Program-made: the position numbers and the translations under genes
Notes under the pieces: generated by a model
Database searches by the model: none
Told to the model about the DNA's origin: nothing
Seen by the model: only the letters and a program-made list of their open reading frames with translations
Assembly (NCBI RefSeq): GCF_036014015.1
Contig: NZ_CP107905.1
Coordinates: 4,774,001-4,838,000, forward strand
Direction of reading: 5' to 3'
From: Streptomyces sp. NBC_00457
Lineage (GTDB): Bacteria > Actinomycetota > Actinomycetes > Streptomycetales > Streptomycetaceae
DNA: 64,000 nt
Part shown: positions 61,186 through 64,000 of the stretch, one piece after another
How positions within the stretch are numbered: the stretch's first letter is position 1
Layout: each line of letters opens with the position of its first letter

Positions 61186-62888
61186 GCCGAGCCTCGGTCT
61201 TTCTTGCTGGTGCTGTCCTCGGCACGCGAGACGGAGGCCACCGTCTCCTGGTCGAGGTCGAACAGGGTCCGCAGGGCGTCCGCGTACCCGGCGCCGCCGG
61301 GTTCTGCCGCGAGCTGCTTGACCCGTACGGTCGGCGCGTGCAACAGCTTGTCGACGACGCGCCGCACGGTCTGTGTGATCTCCGCCCGGTGCTTGTCGTC
61401 GAGGCCGGGCAGCCGGCCCTCCAGACGCGCGATCTCGGTGGCCACGACATCGGCGGCCATCGTCCGCAGCGCGACCACGGTCGGCGTGATGTGCGCCGCT
61501 CGCAGCGCCGCCCCGAACGCCGTCACTTCGTCGGAGACGATACGGCGGACCTGGTCGACGTCGGCCGCCATCGGAGCGTCCGCGGAGGCCTCCGCCAGCG
61601 ACTCGATGTCCACCAGCCGCACCCCGGCGAGCCGGTGCACGGCCGCGTCTATGTCACGCGGCATCGCCAGGTCCAGCAGGAACAGCACCGGCTCGGGCCG
61701 CGGCACGACCGCCACCGGCTCGGGCCTGCGCCGCTCGGGGATCCGCCCGGCGGTGGCCGCGGTCGCGGCGAGCGCGATGATCAGCTCGGCGTCGGCCTCG
61801 GCACGGCGGGCGGCTTCCCGGTGGTCGATGGTGCCGTTGTCCACCCAGGTGGCGTGCTGCTCCAGCGTGGCCGCGTCCATACCGGCCACGGCGGCCTCGC
61901 CCATGAGGGAGAACCCGGGCTGCACGGCGGCAAGATCAAGCGGACAGTTCTCGTCGCCGCCCGCCAAGCTGCGGGTAGACGTGCCGCTTGGCGCGGCACG
62001 GGTGGGTGCAGGCGGCACCCCGTCAACGCCGGGCTGCGCGACGCCCCCACGGCCCTCCATCGCCGCAGCGATCGTCTCCGCCGCCAGCACCAGCCCCGTA
62101 GCCCCCGTGCACGACACGGCAACGTCGGCACGTGTCAGCTCGACCGGCACCGACTCCATCGGTACCGCGCGGGCCACCACGCCCGTGTCGTCCCCCTCGG
62201 CGAGGATCTCGGCGAGCCGCTCGGCACGGTCGTACGTACGGTTGGCGATCACGATCTCGGCGACCCCCGCACGCGCGAGCGTCGCCGCGGCCAGCGAGGA
62301 CATCGAGCCCGCGCCGATCACCAGGGCCTTCTTGCCGCGGGCCCAGCCGTCGACCGGCTTGCCGACGGCCAGCTGCTCCAGGCCGAAGCTGACCAGCGAC
62401 TGGCCCGCACGGTCGATGCCGGTCTCGGAGTGGGCGCGCTTGCCGACCCTGAGCGCCTGCTGGAACAGGTCGTTGAGCAGCCGGCCGGCGGTGTGCAGCT
62501 CCTGGGCCGTCGCGAGGGAGTCCTTGATCTGGCCGAGGATCTGGCCCTCGCCCACGACCATCGAGTCCAGCCCGCAGGCCACCGTGAAGAAGTGGTGGAC
62601 GGCCCGGTCCTCGTAGTGCACGTACAGGTAAGGAGTGAGTTCCTCGAGGCCGACCCCGCTGTGCTGGGCGAGCAGCGTGGACAGCTCGGCGACGCCCGCG
62701 TGGAACTTGTCCACGTCCGCGTACAGCTCGATGCGGTTGCAGGTGGCCAGGACAGCGGCCTCGGTGGCCGGCTCGGCGGCGACGGTGTCCTGCAGCAGCT
62801 TGATCTGGGCGTCCGCGGACAGCGCGGCCCGCTCCAGGACGCTGACCGGAGCGCTGCGGTGACTCAGCCCGACGACGAGGAGACTCAT
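61182..62888 (-). CDS. hemA: Glutamyl-tRNA reductase HemA
   Basis: 568 residues, far longer than the usual 420-450. The N-terminal catalytic domain has the active Cys in LATCNRIELY (about 48-57) and SEVFRQ-type segments are replaced by VVGEGQILGQIKDSL. The NADPH domain (ALVIGAGSMSSLAAATLARAG) follows. An extra Pro/Ala-rich insert (about 283-307) equals a family 1 hairpin repeat, and about 100 further residues (about 310-400) precede the dimerisation domain. The reaction gives glutamate-1-semialdehyde for HemL. Overlaps rex (ATGA). Confidence 0.92.
   Translation of the reverse strand: MSLLVVGLSHRSAPVSVLERAALSADAQIKLLQDTVAAEPATEAAVLATCNRIELYADVDKFHAGVAELSTLLAQHSGVGLEELTPYLYVHYEDRAVHHFFTVACGLDSMVVGEGQILGQIKDSLATAQELHTAGRLLNDLFQQALRVGKRAHSETGIDRAGQSLVSFGLEQLAVGKPVDGWARGKKALVIGAGSMSSLAAATLARAGVAEIVIANRTYDRAERLAEILAEGDDTGVVARAVPMESVPVELTRADVAVSCTGATGLVLAAETIAAAMEGRGGVAQPGVDGVPPAPTRAAPSGTSTRSLAGGDENCPLDLAAVQPGFSLMGEAAVAGMDAATLEQHATWVDNGTIDHREAARRAEADAELIIALAATAATAGRIPERRRPEPVAVVPRPEPVLFLLDLAMPRDIDAAVHRLAGVRLVDIESLAEASADAPMAADVDQVRRIVSDEVTAFGAALRAAHITPTVVALRTMAADVVATEIARLEGRLPGLDDKHRAEITQTVRRVVDKLLHAPTVRVKQLAAEPGGAGYADALRTLFDLDQETVASVSRAEDSTSKKDRGSA
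61967..62042 (+). repeat. Dispersed hairpin repeat, family 1, copy 4 (inside hemA)
   Basis: AGCTGCGGGTAGACGTGCCG then CTTGGCGCGGCACGGG and GGGTGCAGGCGGCACCCCG. It is 76 bases like copies 2 and 3, but with more substitutions. It lies inside the hemA reading frame and keeps that frame open, encoding a Gly/Pro/Ala/Arg insert. Confidence 0.88.
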
Positions 62889-63649
62889 GCCGGCATCACG
62901 GCGGGTACGTCCCCGTCCGGTCCCTTGTCGGCGGACTCGCCGCGCACGGCGGCAACCGCTCCGGCGCTCTCGGCCGCCGCGGCCTCCTCGCCGGCCTTGC
63001 GCTGCTCGTGGAAGGCGAGGATCTGCAGCTCGATGGAGAGGTCGACCTTGCGTACGTCGACGCCGTCCGGGACGGACAGCACGGTCGGCGCGAAGTTCAG
63101 GATGGAGGTGATGCCGGCGGCGACGAGCCGGTCGCAGACCTGCTGGGCGACGCCCGGCGGGGTGGTGATGACCCCGATCGAGACGCCGTTGTCGGAGATG
63201 ATCCGCTCTATGTCGTCGCTGTGCTGGACGGTGATCCCGGCGATCTGCTTGCCGGCCATCTCCGGATCGGCGTCGATGAGCGCGGCGACCCGGAAGCCAC
63301 GGGAGGCGAACCCGCCGTAGTTGGCGAGGGCGGCGCCGAGGTTACCGATACCGACGATGACGACCGGCCAGTCCTGGGTCAGGCCGAGTTCGCGGGAGAT
63401 CTGGTAGACGAGATACTCGACGTCGTAGCCGACACCACGGGTGCCGTACGAGCCCAGATACGAGAAGTCCTTGCGCAGCTTGGCGGAGTTGACCCCCGCC
63501 GCGGCCGCCAGCTCCTCGGAGGAGACCGTGGGGACCGAGCGCTCCGACAGTGCGGTCAGCGCGCGGAGGTACAGCGGAAGCCGGGCGACGGTGGCCTCGG
63601 GAATCCCTCGGCTACGGGTCGCCGGTCGGTGAGTTCGGCCAGTTGCCAC
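62885..63649 (-). CDS. rex: Redox-sensing repressor Rex
   Basis: 254 residues. An N-terminal winged helix (TVSSEELAAAAGVNSAKLRKDFSYLG) is followed by a Rossmann NAD(H) domain (VVIVGIGNLGAALANYGGF) and a C-terminal helix that swaps between subunits (SIELQILAFHEQRK). It senses the NADH/NAD ratio and represses respiratory and heme genes at high NADH. The GTG start follows CAGGAG; the upstream codons to 63817 cross the operator and are rejected. It is the first gene of the rex-hemACD operon. Confidence 0.96.
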   Translation of the reverse strand: MATGRTHRPATRSRGIPEATVARLPLYLRALTALSERSVPTVSSEELAAAAGVNSAKLRKDFSYLGSYGTRGVGYDVEYLVYQISRELGLTQDWPVVIVGIGNLGAALANYGGFASRGFRVAALIDADPEMAGKQIAGITVQHSDDIERIISDNGVSIGVITTPPGVAQQVCDRLVAAGITSILNFAPTVLSVPDGVDVRKVDLSIELQILAFHEQRKAGEEAAAAESAGAVAAVRGESADKGPDGDVPAVMPA

Positions 63650-63725
63650 GGTGCTCCTGCGGGTAGAGCGGGGCTGCAGGCGGTCACACGTCCCTGGACC
63701 GCCCCGTCGAAAGCAGGCTATGTCT

Positions 63726-63743
63726 TTGTGAACGCGTGCACAA
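63726..63743. promoter_or_regulatory. Rex operator (ROP)
   Basis: TTGTGAACGCGTGCACAA, 77 bases upstream of the rex GTG. It matches the known actinomycete Rex site (TGTGAAC-N-GTTCACA type) with one half-site change, so rex-hemACD is autoregulated by NADH/NAD ratio. Confidence 0.88.
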
Positions 63744-63905
63744 AGATGGTGTCCGATTTGCCCGGCCAACGTGACCGGGGTCACGCGCCGCTCGTTCCGG
63801 GCCGCCACGGGGGTCAAAACCGAACACTCTCCTCAACGATCCCCACCCCCGAGACCAGGTCGCCGTCGATCCTAAGCCAGTTTCCGGCCGACTTGGACTG
63901 GTCGG

Positions 63906-64000
63906 TCAGTGCTTGGCCAGAGCCTTGCGGAGCCGGTCCTCGTTCACCCGCCAGAACGTGTGCTGCTCCCCGTCGACCAGGACGACCGGAATCTGCTCCC
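63906..64000 (-). CDS. Glutaredoxin-like protein, C-terminal fragment
   Basis: Only the last 30 codons are in the window (EQIPVVLVDGEQHTFWRVNE then DRLRKALAKH and stop). The cis-Pro in QIPVVLVDG, followed by the VNE...L tail, is typical of glutaredoxin-like DUF836 thiol proteins. The start and CXXC region are beyond the edge. The 256 bases to rex hold the Rex operator. Confidence 0.8.
   Translation of the reverse strand, partial: EQIPVVLVDGEQHTFWRVNEDRLRKALAKH

Overview
The window is chromosomal DNA from a high-GC actinomycete, almost certainly a Streptomyces. The evidence is the very high G+C with strong third-position GC bias, GTG and TTG starts, and gene families typical of the genus (DUF5994, DUF2637, DUF397/DUF5753 regulators, DUF3558-type lipoproteins, a class I lysyl-tRNA synthetase, a Rex-controlled heme operon) together with Streptomyces-type dispersed repeats. 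I see no rRNA, tRNA or CRISPR array.

Layout. 0.1-7.8 kb (minus strand): the cytochrome c maturation operon tlpA-ccdA-resB-ccsB, a Tat-type polysaccharide deacetylase lipoprotein, a histidine phosphatase and hemL. 8.1-15.7 kb: an accessory island of about 7 kb. It lies between an intact conserved gene (ending at 8723) and a 75-bp relic of the same gene's 3' end (15588-15662), and a second 85-bp repeat also occurs near both ends. It carries a STAS protein, two adjacent GAF/ANTAR regulators, four DUF5994 genes (one frameshifted), decayed fragments of a GAF-ANTAR gene and of a desaturase, and a GNAT enzyme. 15.7-19.7 kb: an AbgT transporter and an M20 peptidase, divergent from a double Lrp/AsnC regulator. 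19.7-36.5 kb: lipoproteins, a DinB-like protein, a beta-propeller phytase, TetR and an oxidoreductase, a second M20 peptidase, a two-component system, a luciferase-like monooxygenase with its FMN reductase, an MFS exporter, GNAT, HxlR with a divergent oxidoreductase, MarR, YnfA-type, SnoaL-like and SDR genes. 36.5-45.1 kb: RtcB, two lipoproteins, a DUF2637 membrane protein, and divergent lysS and argS. 45.1-50.4 kb: a kinase with C-terminal DivIVA-like motifs, a large P-loop ATPase and an RsbW-like ATPase, divergent from an XRE/DUF397 pair (a WhiJ-type arrangement). 50.4-55.4 kb: DUF805, DUF4253, arylamine N-acetyltransferase, lipoproteins and a membrane-anchored HTH protein. 55.4-64 kb: the heme block rex-hemA-hemC-hemD(cobA fusion) and hemB on the minus strand, with a BBE-like FAD oxidoreductase gene between hemD and hemB. 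That gene is bracketed by inverted copies of a 76-bp hairpin repeat. A partial glutaredoxin-like gene lies at the right edge.

Functional links. Heme supply (hemL, hemA/C/D/B), its redox switch (Rex with an operator upstream) and heme attachment to cytochromes (ccs/res) lie at both ends of the window. The most unusual parts are the kinase-DivIVA/P-loop ATPase module, the decaying 8.7-15.7 kb island, and a hairpin repeat found inside the reading frames of hemA and of the DUF2637 gene.
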